A stretch of 64,000 bases of DNA from JACMLD01 sp039916305 (GTDB taxonomy: Bacteria > Bacteroidota > Bacteroidia > Chitinophagales > Chitinophagaceae), in assembly GCA_039916305.1 (NCBI GenBank), contig JBDSLR010000005.1, positions 1-64,000 of the forward strand, given 5' to 3'. The translations under genes were made by a program, and so were the position numbers. The number at the start of each line of letters is the position of its first letter. Within the stretch, counting starts at the first letter, position 1. Below are positions 26,704 to 34,729 of this stretch, in pieces. The notes under the pieces are model-generated. The model was not told the origin of the DNA and made no database searches. It saw only the letters and a program-made list of their open reading frames with translations.

Positions 26704-27402
26704 ATGAACAAGGTATTTACCAATGCCCCGGATGCACTGAAAGATATTAAAGACGGGGCCAGTATTATGCTGGGCGGCTTTGGCTTGTGCGGCATCCCGG
26801 AAAATTGTATTGCGGCTTTGATAAAAATGGGTGTAAAAGATCTTACTTGTATTTCCAATAATGCAGGAGTAGACGAATTTGGTTTGGGCCTGTTGCTGAA
26901 AACGAGGCAGATAAAAAAAATGATGAGTTCTTATGTAGGTGAGAATGCGGAGTTCGAGCGGCAGCTGCTGAATGGTGAGCTGGAAGTTGATCTTATACCA
27001 CAAGGTACGCTGGCAACACGTATACAGATGGCGGGTATGGGCATACCAGCATTCTATACACCCGCAGGCTATGGTACAGAAATAGCCATTGGCAAAGAAG
27101 TGCGTGAATTTAATGGCAAACAATATTTAATGGAACATGCCCTTCATGCATCATTTGCCATTGTAAAAGCCTGGAAGGGTGATACCATGGGTAACCTGGT
27201 GTTTCGTAAAACTACCCGTAACTTTTCTACTTCTATGGCAAAGGCAGGAGATATAACGATTGCTGAAGTGGAGCAGCTTGTACAACCCGGTGAACTGGAC
27301 CCCGATCAGGTTCACGTACCCGGTATTTATGTGCACCGTATTTTCCAGGGCAGCAATTATGAAAAAAGGATTGAACGCAAAACAATAAAGATGGCTGATT
27401 AA
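26704..27402 (+). CDS. scoA: 3-oxoacid CoA-transferase subunit A
   Basis: Alpha subunit (232 residues) of a family I CoA-transferase, probably succinyl-CoA:3-ketoacid (acetoacetate) type. Signature GGFGLCGIPENCI at residues 24-36, CISNNAGVDEFGLG, and LIPQGTLATRIQ with AGMGIPAFYTPAGYGTEI. Lets the cell use or form ketone-body-type intermediates. Begins 21 nt after the DUF4296 stop, so read-through from the upstream string is possible. The beta subunit follows 82 nt downstream. Confidence 0.93.
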   Translation: MNKVFTNAPDALKDIKDGASIMLGGFGLCGIPENCIAALIKMGVKDLTCISNNAGVDEFGLGLLLKTRQIKKMMSSYVGENAEFERQLLNGELEVDLIPQGTLATRIQMAGMGIPAFYTPAGYGTEIAIGKEVREFNGKQYLMEHALHASFAIVKAWKGDTMGNLVFRKTTRNFSTSMAKAGDITIAEVEQLVQPGELDPDQVHVPGIYVHRIFQGSNYEKRIERKTIKMAD

Positions 27403-27484
27403 AAGCCGGAGACTACGCAACTGTTGGATATTTTAACAACTGCAGGCAGGTACGAATTTTACATCATTTTAAATCTGGTTTGAT

Positions 27485-28141
27485 ATGTCTTTAGACAAAT
27501 ACGGCATCGCCAAACGCATAGCGCAGGAATTAAAAGATGGTATGTATGTAAACCTGGGTATCGGCATTCCTACCCTGGTGGCTAATTATGTGCCTGCTGG
27601 TATCACTATCACCCTGCAGAGCGAAAATGGCATGCTGGGTATGGGGCCATATCCTGAAGAGGCCGCTATTGATGCTGATCTTATCAATGCCGGAAAAGAA
27701 ACAGTCACTGTATTACCCGGTGGCGCTTTTTTTGACAGTGCCGAAAGTTTTGGAATGATTCGGGCCGGTAAGGTTGATTTAACCGTGCTGGGCGCAATGG
27801 AAGTAAGTGAAACGGGAGATATTGCCAACTGGAAAATTCCCGGAAAAATGGTGAAGGGTATGGGAGGGGCCATGGACCTTGTAGCCAGTGCCCGGAATAT
27901 TATTGTGGCCATGATGCATACCAATCCCAAAGGGGAGTCAAAGCTATTGCCTGCCTGCACGCTGCCGTTAACCGGTGTACATTGTGTTAAGCGAATTGTA
28001 ACGGAACTGGCCGTGCTGGACGTGAGTGCTGATGGCTTTACGCTATTGGAAAGAGCACCGGGTGTAACTGTAGAAGAAATAAAAAGTAAGACCGCAGGCA
28101 AGCTGATAGTTGAAGGAGATATTCCTGAAATGAAAATATAA
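27485..28141 (+). CDS. scoB: 3-oxoacid CoA-transferase subunit B
   Basis: Beta subunit (218 residues) of the same transferase. It carries the catalytic Glu in QSENGMLGMGP, which forms the glutamyl-CoA thioester, preceded by VNLGIGIPTLVANYV. Further family blocks: AIDADLINAGKETVTVLPGG, GHVDLTVLGAMEVS-like GKVDLTVLGAMEVSETGD, and KGMGGAMDLV. Ends 76 nt before the convergent HDAC-like gene; no obvious terminator lies between. Confidence 0.93.
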   Translation: MSLDKYGIAKRIAQELKDGMYVNLGIGIPTLVANYVPAGITITLQSENGMLGMGPYPEEAAIDADLINAGKETVTVLPGGAFFDSAESFGMIRAGKVDLTVLGAMEVSETGDIANWKIPGKMVKGMGGAMDLVASARNIIVAMMHTNPKGESKLLPACTLPLTGVHCVKRIVTELAVLDVSADGFTLLERAPGVTVEEIKSKTAGKLIVEGDIPEMKI

Positions 28142-28217
28142 TTATCACGCTGCAACGGGTGCCGGCAGGACTGTCTGCATATAATCACAATTTCTATAGG
28201 CGATTCCCGGCATGCTG

Positions 28218-29123
28218 CTATAGATTATATATAGATTTGGCAGTACGGAACGTATTGCAATGTGCTTCCACAATAAGTTTTACCTGGGCAGAATAACCAC
28301 CACCCATTGCCACGGTACATGGTATCCTGTTTTGCCGCAGCATGGCAAATACTATTTCATCTCTTTGCAGGCAACCTTGCAGACTAACTTTTAGTTTACC
28401 AAATTTATCGGTTGATAATATATCCGTGCCTGAGAGAAAGAACGCAAAATCCGGTTGTACGTCTGTAATAAGGTTTGCAAGATTGGTTTGTAAAAGCTGT
28501 AAATAGGTAATATCATCTGTTCCGTCTTCCAGCGCTATGTCAAGATCGGATATTTCTTTATGAAAAGGATAATTGTGCCTTCCATGCATACTGAATGTAA
28601 ATACGCGTGGTTCTTTTTCAAATATTTTGGCCGTTCCGTTTCCCTGGTGTACATCCAGGTCAATGATTAAAATTTGCTTTGCCAGGTTATTGTGCAGCAG
28701 GTAATTGGCGGCAATACCAAAATCATTCAGCAGGCAAAAGCCTTCACCGCGGTCTGCGAATGCATGGTGTGTGCCACCCGCTACATTCAGGGAGATACCA
28801 CTCTCCAGTGCATACGCACAGCAATCAATAGTGCCCTGCGTGATGATTAATTCCCTTGTTGTAAGCTGTGGCGATTGTGGAAACCCAATATGCCGCTGCT
28901 CTTTTTCGGATAAGGTCTGGGTTTTTAATTTATCCAAATAGGCCGGCGTATGGGTTAATAAAATAACATCATCCGGGCAGGCAACAGGCGAAAATAAATT
29001 CTCTTGTTCAATACTGCCTTCGTATAATAATTGTTCTGGTATCAGTTCATATTTAATCATCGGAAAACGGTGGCCTTCCGGTAAAGGGTGTGTATAGATG
29101 GGATGAAATGCAATCTTCAGCAT
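28218..29123 (-). CDS. Histone deacetylase/AcuC-like zinc hydrolase
   Basis: A 301-residue member of the arginase-fold HDAC superfamily. Catalytic features: a THHA dyad in GGTHHAFADRGEGFC, zinc ligands in DLDVHQGNGT, the third Asp in FLSGTDILSTD, and GGGYS with the catalytic Tyr. Such bacterial enzymes remove acetyl groups from lysines, polyamines or small amides; the substrate is unknown. The start overlaps the pdeM stop by one base (TAATG), so it is translationally coupled to that DNA-repair gene. Whether this reflects repair-linked deacetylation is speculation. Confidence 0.88.
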   Translation of the reverse strand: MLKIAFHPIYTHPLPEGHRFPMIKYELIPEQLLYEGSIEQENLFSPVACPDDVILLTHTPAYLDKLKTQTLSEKEQRHIGFPQSPQLTTRELIITQGTIDCCAYALESGISLNVAGGTHHAFADRGEGFCLLNDFGIAANYLLHNNLAKQILIIDLDVHQGNGTAKIFEKEPRVFTFSMHGRHNYPFHKEISDLDIALEDGTDDITYLQLLQTNLANLITDVQPDFAFFLSGTDILSTDKFGKLKVSLQGCLQRDEIVFAMLRQNRIPCTVAMGGGYSAQVKLIVEAHCNTFRTAKSIYNL

Positions 29124-29782
29124 TAGAATTGCATGATGGTCTGGTTAACAATTGCAAACACATTGTCCTCTGCTGCTGGCTTTACCATAGCCAGTCCCGT
29201 AAAGCGGCTGAATGCCGGCAATACACAAAATGCAGGCGTAAAGTAGAAACATGGAAAATGCAATGATTGCTTACCGGCACCACTGATGCGTATACCCGGG
29301 TGTATGTGCCCGGAAAATATATAGCTTGAAAGGGTTAACTCATCACTTGCCGAATTAATGTCATGCATAAAGGAAAATTCGCTGATCAGCAATTGGTGAT
29401 AAATTATATTGATGCCGGCTTCTGTGTACCATTGACGCTTCAGGATATCATGATTACCCATGATTAGATTGATTTCAAGCGCCGGAAAATCTTCCCTCCA
29501 TTTTTTAAACCAGTCGAGCTCTTTGTTGGCCCGGCTGTGAAACATATCGCCCACAACAATTAACTGCCGGGGTTGAAAAAATTGCAGCTGGCTTACCAGG
29601 CGCTGCAAATCCTCTTTGTACACAGATTGGGGTACGGGTATTCCTTCTTTTCTGAAGTGGCCGGTTTTGCCAAAATGAAGATCAGATACAATTAAAGCCT
29701 GCTGTTCTTCCCAAAACAACATCCTTTCCGGCGATAGCCAAAAATTTTGTTGCAACAATTTGTAATTTAATGGAGCCGCCAT
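29123..29782 (-). CDS. pdeM: Ligase-associated calcineurin-like phosphoesterase PdeM
   Basis: A 219-residue metallophosphoesterase of the set associated with ATP-dependent ligase and Lhr helicase. Metal-binding motifs: SDLHFGKTGHFR, VVGDMFHSR, MGNHD and FSGHIHPG. The KTGHFRKEGIPVP segment is specific to this subgroup. The annotated role is a nuclease in DNA damage response. Located downstream of Lhr but separated from it by an opposing small gene (29900-30418). Probable own -7 element at 29799-29806. Confidence 0.88.
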   Translation of the reverse strand: MAAPLNYKLLQQNFWLSPERMLFWEEQQALIVSDLHFGKTGHFRKEGIPVPQSVYKEDLQRLVSQLQFFQPRQLIVVGDMFHSRANKELDWFKKWREDFPALEINLIMGNHDILKRQWYTEAGINIIYHQLLISEFSFMHDINSASDELTLSSYIFSGHIHPGIRISGAGKQSLHFPCFYFTPAFCVLPAFSRFTGLAMVKPAAEDNVFAIVNQTIMQF

Positions 29783-29798
29783 ATACTTATAAGGTGTG

Positions 29799-29806
29799 CA
29801 AAACTA
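29799..29806 (-). promoter_or_regulatory. Probable -7 element of pdeM
   Basis: On the minus strand TAGTTTTG matches TAnnTTTG and continues CACACCTTAT, the same string seen before bamD. It ends about 16 nt before the pdeM ATG. No clear TTTG is present at -33. It implies that the pdeM-HDAC pair has its own promoter rather than depending on Lhr transcription. Confidence 0.4.
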
Positions 29807-29899
29807 TGGCAAAGCCGTTGGTGTAATGTTATTTTTTTATTCAGCTGGCTTGTTTAATTTTAAGGCTTTAAAAATATACTTCAACCAAACACTATTTTT

Positions 29900-30418
29900 A
29901 TGACAGATTTAAATCAGCCCAATGACCCGTTTATTCCGCCAACTGAAAAGCCGGTACTTCCCAGTGGCTTAAATGTTCTAACCATCCTTACGTTTATTGG
30001 TTGTGGCCTGGCTTTTTTATCGGGCTGCTGGAATTTCTTCAATGCAAAGAATGGCATTGATAAAATGGAAGAGATGATAAACAGCGGAAAACTTGATGAA
30101 ATGCCTGCTTTTGCCCGCAAAATGTTCTCTCCTGAAATGCTTGAATTATCAAGAAAAGCATATGAAAACAGGTTGCCCATTTTTTTACTGACCCTCGTGA
30201 GTGTAGCGCTTTGCCTGGTTGGAGCGATGCAAATGCGTAAATTAAAGGCACAAGGCTATTTTCTGTATGTAATAGGTGAGGTGTTGCCGCTTATTGGAAT
30301 ACTTCTTTTTATGGGTACCGCTGCGCTTACAGGCATGATGGGCGGCATCAGCATTGGTATAGTGGCACTTTTTGTTATCCTGTACACAATGCAACGCAAA
30401 TATCTTATCAACAAATAA
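29900..30418 (+). CDS. Hypothetical four-helix membrane protein
   Basis: A 172-residue protein I do not recognise. A proline-rich cytosolic start (NDPFIPPTEKPVLPSG) is followed by hydrophobic segments at about residues 24-45, 95-110, 117-140 and 143-162; a charged stretch with KMEEMINSGKLDEMP lies between the first two. It resembles small Bacteroidota membrane proteins of unknown function. It sits on the plus strand between lhr and pdeM, breaking what is usually a one-directional repair locus, and ends at a strong hairpin shared with the convergent lhr gene. Confidence 0.7.
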   Translation: MTDLNQPNDPFIPPTEKPVLPSGLNVLTILTFIGCGLAFLSGCWNFFNAKNGIDKMEEMINSGKLDEMPAFARKMFSPEMLELSRKAYENRLPIFLLTLVSVALCLVGAMQMRKLKAQGYFLYVIGEVLPLIGILLFMGTAALTGMMGGISIGIVALFVILYTMQRKYLINK

Positions 30419-30426
30419 ATAATCCG

Positions 30427-30490
30427 GAGGCTGTCTCAGCATGCTGTCAGACTGATTAACCATTTTGACTCCCTGAGACAGCCTCTTTTT
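30427..30490 (+). terminator. Terminator between the small membrane protein gene and lhr
   Basis: A perfect 12-bp stem, gaggctgtctca (30427-30438) and tgagacagcctc (30474-30485), followed by five T residues. The 35-nt loop may pair internally (gtca / tgac). It ends four bases from the lhr stop and could act in both directions, although the T-run favours the plus strand. Confidence 0.8.
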
Positions 30491-33050
30491 ATTTTTCCAG
30501 TTGTTTCTGCATGCGCTTCACGCGGTCTTCCAGTTTTTCTGACGACAGGTTTTCCCGCATACTGTCTACTTTAATAGGAAAACAGAAAGGCGTTAGTCTT
30601 TCAGGAAAAGTAACCACAATATTTGATTGTTGTATACGCTCCAGCATATTGCGCAATCTTACTTCTTCCATTTGCTGATCCATCACTTCGCGGTAAGCCT
30701 GCTGCAGTAGAACATTATTGGGATCGTATTCAAGAAATACATTGAAAAGCAGCGATGCAGATGATTGCAGATGGCGCGCTTTTGTCTGTTCTCCCGGCAT
30801 ACCCTGGAAGATGAGGCCGCCAATCACTGCTATATCCCTGAATTTTCTTTTGGCCATCTCTGTCGCGTTCACACTGCGCTGTATATCGGCCAGTAAATTG
30901 TCCGGGCTGAACAATTCATAGGCGTTGGTATCATCTACCGGTATGGGCTGGTCGCTCAGCAATTCAAAACCATAATCATTCATGGCAAAGGAAAACGTGA
31001 TAGGGGTAATCCTGCTGATCCGCCATGCAAGGATAGCGGCCATGGCTTCATGGACCAGCCGGCCTTCAAAAGGATATACAAAAAGATGATAGCCGTCCCT
31101 GGTTTCAATATGTTCTATCAGCAGTTCATTGGCGCGGGGCACATGCGATAATTTTTCCTGCAGGTCAAATAAAGGTTGCAGCGCTTTTAGTTCAATATCA
31201 CGTTCTTTGTAATCAGCACCTGCTGTTTTAGATTTGTTTTCAAACGCTTCATTGAATTTTTCCCGCAGTTTTCTTCCCAGGTTGGCACTCAACGGCATCC
31301 GGCCACCATTCCAGCTGGGAACAATGGACTTGGTAGCAGTAGACTTTTTTACAATCACCGTCATATCTTTTATCATGACCAGTTCCAGGTTTCTGCCAGC
31401 GAGTGTGAAAACTGTTCCCGGATCAAGCCGCGATATAAAATATTCTTCTATAACACCAATATAACCCCCACTCATAAATTTCACTTTCAGCATGGCATCG
31501 CTTACAATGGTGCCAATATGCATGCGGTGGCGCATGGCCATGCGCCTGCTGGTGATGCGGTAAATGCCATCTATATTGACTACCTTTTTAAACTCATCAT
31601 ATTGCTGTAACGCATTGCCACCAGCGGTAATAAAATACAATATTTCATTCCATTCTTTTTCTGTTATATCTGCAAAACAATAGGTTGCTTTTATTTCTTT
31701 GTAAATCACGGAAGGAATAAAGCCATCGCCCACAGCAAGTGTACACAGGTATTGCGTTAGTACATCAAAGCAGAGCATCATCGGGTCGCGGCTTTCTATC
31801 AGGTTTTCTTTAATGCCTTCTTTTAAAGCAGCCGCTTCTACCAGTTCCAAAGAATGGGTAGGCAAAAAATAAATCTTGCTCACGGCATCAGGCTGGTGAC
31901 CGCTTCTGCCCGCCCGTTGCAGAAACCTGGCCACGCCCTTGGGCGATCCCACCTGTATAACGGTTTCCACTGGCCGAAAATCAACGCCGAGATCCAGGCT
32001 GGCTGTGCATACCACAGCTTTCAACGTACCTGCATGCAGCGCTTCTTCTACCCAGGTGCGCAGTTCGCGTTCTATGCTTCCATGGTGCAGGGCAATAGCA
32101 CCGGCCAGGCCAGGCTCTACGGTTAGCAATGTCTGGTACCACATTTCACTCATGCCCCTTGTGGTGATAAAAACAAGCGTGGTACGGCTATGGTCTATAA
32201 TGGGGATGGTTTTATCTGCCAGTTTAATACCCAGGTGACCCGCCCATGGATATTTTTCCATTTCGTCTGGTATCACCGATTCTATGACAATGTTTTTTTT
32301 GATATTGGCTTTAACTATACTGCCCACTGCGCCTGCAGCGCTTCTCCACAGAGAAAGTGGCGCCAGTAAGACATCTTTTGCCTGTTCAAGATTACCGATG
32401 GTAGCTGAGATGCCCCAGAGGGATAGTCGTGAGTCGTGAGTTGTCAGTCGTGAGTCGTTTGCGTCGGCTTTTTCCAGACTCCAGACGCCAGGCTCCTGAC
32501 TAGTTACGCCCATCTCCTGGCTCCCGGCTATTCTTGACACGGCCAGTTCTACCTGCACGCCTCTTTTGCTTCCCAGCAGCTCGTGCCATTCATCTACCGC
32601 AATTATTTTAAGGGTGTTGAAAACATTGGGGTAACCTTTTTGTGCCAGCAGCAGGTGTAAACTTTCCGGCGTAATGATCAATACTTCCGGCATCTGCCTT
32701 TTCTGTTTTTCCCTTTCTGCGGTGGGTGTATCGCCATTGCGGATGCCAACTTTCCACTGCATATCAAGGCCGGTAATCACTTCTTCCATTGCACGGCCGA
32801 TGTCTTTCGCCAGTGCACGCAGTGGTGTTATCCAAAGTAACTGTAATCCGTTTTTAATACTGGTTTTATAATCTGCCGGATGCTGATTAATAAATTGAAT
32901 AATGGCTCCCAGAAATACCGAGAATGTTTTGCCGCAGCCGGTGGGCGCATTTACCAGGCCACTTTCGCCACGCATAATCAATTGCCAGGCTTCTTCCTGG
33001 AAGGCAAATGGCTGCCGGCCCTGTGCAGAAAGCCATTCAGTGATGACCAT
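30489..33050 (-). CDS. Ligase-associated DEXH-box DNA helicase, Lhr family
   Basis: A superfamily 2 helicase of about 853 residues, from the Lhr-core group that travels with ATP-dependent ligase. I chose the ATG at 33050 (MVITEWLSAQG); a TTG at 33080 would add 10 residues. Motifs: Walker A APTGCGKT, motif Ia TPLRALA, motif II DEWHELLGSKRG, motif III SATIGN, motif VI QRAGRSGH, then a winged-helix/Lhr C-terminal region. Between motifs II and III there is a ~34-residue insertion (about residues 175-208) made from 7-nt-periodic DNA (SQEMGVTSQEPG, SRLTTHDSRL). The frame is kept, so the protein may still fold with a surface loop. Confidence 0.9.
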   Translation of the reverse strand: MVITEWLSAQGRQPFAFQEEAWQLIMRGESGLVNAPTGCGKTFSVFLGAIIQFINQHPADYKTSIKNGLQLLWITPLRALAKDIGRAMEEVITGLDMQWKVGIRNGDTPTAEREKQKRQMPEVLIITPESLHLLLAQKGYPNVFNTLKIIAVDEWHELLGSKRGVQVELAVSRIAGSQEMGVTSQEPGVWSLEKADANDSRLTTHDSRLSLWGISATIGNLEQAKDVLLAPLSLWRSAAGAVGSIVKANIKKNIVIESVIPDEMEKYPWAGHLGIKLADKTIPIIDHSRTTLVFITTRGMSEMWYQTLLTVEPGLAGAIALHHGSIERELRTWVEEALHAGTLKAVVCTASLDLGVDFRPVETVIQVGSPKGVARFLQRAGRSGHQPDAVSKIYFLPTHSLELVEAAALKEGIKENLIESRDPMMLCFDVLTQYLCTLAVGDGFIPSVIYKEIKATYCFADITEKEWNEILYFITAGGNALQQYDEFKKVVNIDGIYRITSRRMAMRHRMHIGTIVSDAMLKVKFMSGGYIGVIEEYFISRLDPGTVFTLAGRNLELVMIKDMTVIVKKSTATKSIVPSWNGGRMPLSANLGRKLREKFNEAFENKSKTAGADYKERDIELKALQPLFDLQEKLSHVPRANELLIEHIETRDGYHLFVYPFEGRLVHEAMAAILAWRISRITPITFSFAMNDYGFELLSDQPIPVDDTNAYELFSPDNLLADIQRSVNATEMAKRKFRDIAVIGGLIFQGMPGEQTKARHLQSSASLLFNVFLEYDPNNVLLQQAYREVMDQQMEEVRLRNMLERIQQSNIVVTFPERLTPFCFPIKVDSMRENLSSEKLEDRVKRMQKQLEK
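32427..32528. repeat. Heptanucleotide-periodic insertion within the Lhr gene
   Basis: A 102-nt block with 7-nt periodicity in two parts. Part one (32427-32458): tcgtgag, tcgtgag, ttgtcag, tcgtgag, tcgt. Part two (32473-32528): tccagac, tccagac, gccaggc, tcctgac, tagttac, gcccatc, tcctggc, tcccggc. The length is a multiple of three, so the host frame is kept, and the translated repeat is seven residues long. It looks like an inserted or expanded repeat rather than native helicase sequence. Confidence 0.75.
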
Positions 33051-33183
33051 ATAACCTTTGGTGGAATGAAGCGGCTTCAATTGTTTTTATTAATCAAAAG
33101 TGTGCGCCTGTTTATGCAGGTTTTTATAAAAATTATGACTCCCTTATTATGCCATCAATGAACTGGGTAAACCAATCCATCAA

Positions 33184-34572
33184 TTACAGGGTCTTTAAAT
33201 ATTCAACCACTGCTTTTCTTTGTTTATCAGTAAGCTTATCACCAAAGGTATGACCATAATTACCATAACCCGGCAGGCTTGTATTGTAAACAGCGGTGCC
33301 CTGCGCCGCCTGCTCTATTGTAAAATGCCAACTCATTTTTTCATAATCATAGCTGGGGTCATCAAAATTCCGCTGCCAGTATGCCGGGCGTGCACTAGTG
33401 TTTAACACGGCTTCAAGCGTTGGCACAGAACCATTGTGCAGGTAAGGCGCTGTGGCCCAGATGCCATCCAGTGGCGGCGCAATATATCCATTAAAAGGTT
33501 CCAGCCGCGCCGGATGGTCGCTCATGGCAAACCAGCTATTGTTAAACCAGGTAATGAACTGCGGGTTCTGGTAATTACTTTTAAACAGCATAGAGTCAGT
33601 TTGCACAACTGATGCTGGTATCAGGAGATTAGGATAGGTTTCACTGCTGCCATATTTTCCATGGCATTTAGAACAATTGGTAATGAAAATAATTTCTCCC
33701 TGCTTTGCCAGGGTTTTGTTTATTGCTTTGGGATATTTTGGCGGCTCAAGGCTGTAGATATAAGAGAGCACATCATTGAAATGCGAATCTACTTCTCTTG
33801 ATTCTGACGTGTCGTTTACCGTTAGTAAGTTGGATGCCATTAAAAATTTTCCAAAATCGCCACGGCCAAAACCGTTGTAAAACATCGCATGCTTTTTTTT
33901 CAGCCACCACCACGGCGGCACATCACTGGGTATTACTGCCGCGGGTATATCCACCAGCGCAGAATCGTTCCATTTAAATGTAGCAGGGTCACGGTGTGCT
34001 GCCAGCACGCCGGCCAGGCGGTCTGCGGCGTTTACGCCCCTTACAGCTGTACCCAGGTAAGGGCCAATGGCTTTTGCTACCTGCAGAAAAGGTTTACTGG
34101 CTTCATATTTTTTGGGTGAACCTTTTTGTAAGAAATTTTCCAGCATGGTATACGCCTGTGGGTTCAGTTTCTGGCCCATAGTAAAATCTGCATAGGTATT
34201 ACCCATACCCATTACAAGTTTCCCCTCAAATACCTGTGCATGGCACTGCATACAGTTGGGGGCGACCAGGTTTTCTCCGTTGGCTGCTTTCACCACGGTA
34301 TATTCATGGGTAATGTTTGCATTCAGACCGGTGCGGTTGAGGTAATTGGTTTTGCTTTTTCCCAATGCCAGCAAAAAATAATCGTAGGGGAGTCCACCTT
34401 TAACATAATCGCCGGTGGTTAGGTAAATAAGCCCAGCTGCAGCATTACCGGTACGTTGTACATTGGCAGGTATATAGACCGATTTTTCAGGAATGCCAGG
34501 ATTCCATTTACCAACGCCGGCAAATGCGGAGCAAATGATTACAATCAATATCAACACCTGTATTTTTCTCAT
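33184..34572 (-). CDS. Di-haem c-type cytochrome
   Basis: A 462-residue exported protein with a signal peptide (IQVLILIVIICSAFAG). Two CxxCH haem sites: CMQCH (about residue 107) and CSKCH (about residue 300). The latter is followed by HGKYGSSETYPN and a late ATAPYLHNGSVPTLEAVL segment, a pattern seen in di-haem cytochrome peroxidase/RoxA-like proteins. The second half would be the cytochrome c peroxidase-like domain. Probably a periplasmic electron carrier or oxidase; substrate unknown. It lies between the ATP-dependent ligase and lhr on the same strand, an unexpected neighbour in a repair locus. Confidence 0.8.
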   Translation of the reverse strand: MRKIQVLILIVIICSAFAGVGKWNPGIPEKSVYIPANVQRTGNAAAGLIYLTTGDYVKGGLPYDYFLLALGKSKTNYLNRTGLNANITHEYTVVKAANGENLVAPNCMQCHAQVFEGKLVMGMGNTYADFTMGQKLNPQAYTMLENFLQKGSPKKYEASKPFLQVAKAIGPYLGTAVRGVNAADRLAGVLAAHRDPATFKWNDSALVDIPAAVIPSDVPPWWWLKKKHAMFYNGFGRGDFGKFLMASNLLTVNDTSESREVDSHFNDVLSYIYSLEPPKYPKAINKTLAKQGEIIFITNCSKCHGKYGSSETYPNLLIPASVVQTDSMLFKSNYQNPQFITWFNNSWFAMSDHPARLEPFNGYIAPPLDGIWATAPYLHNGSVPTLEAVLNTSARPAYWQRNFDDPSYDYEKMSWHFTIEQAAQGTAVYNTSLPGYGNYGHTFGDKLTDKQRKAVVEYLKTL

Positions 34573-34729
34573 AGGTTGCGATTAGAACTTAAAATTAAAC
34601 AGGATTGTGTGAATATAACAGCCGGGTGTAATTATTGTTTTGATAAAAAGGAGATTTTACGGTGTATTACAGCGCGTAATGCTGGTGAAGTGATGACTGC
34701 TATTGTGCAGCGGTGCGGGGAACCTTTAT

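Noticed and set aside
26638..27123. 161-codon minus-strand frame
   Set aside because: Antisense to scoA and the end of the DUF4296 gene; Cys/His-rich composition is typical of a shadow frame.
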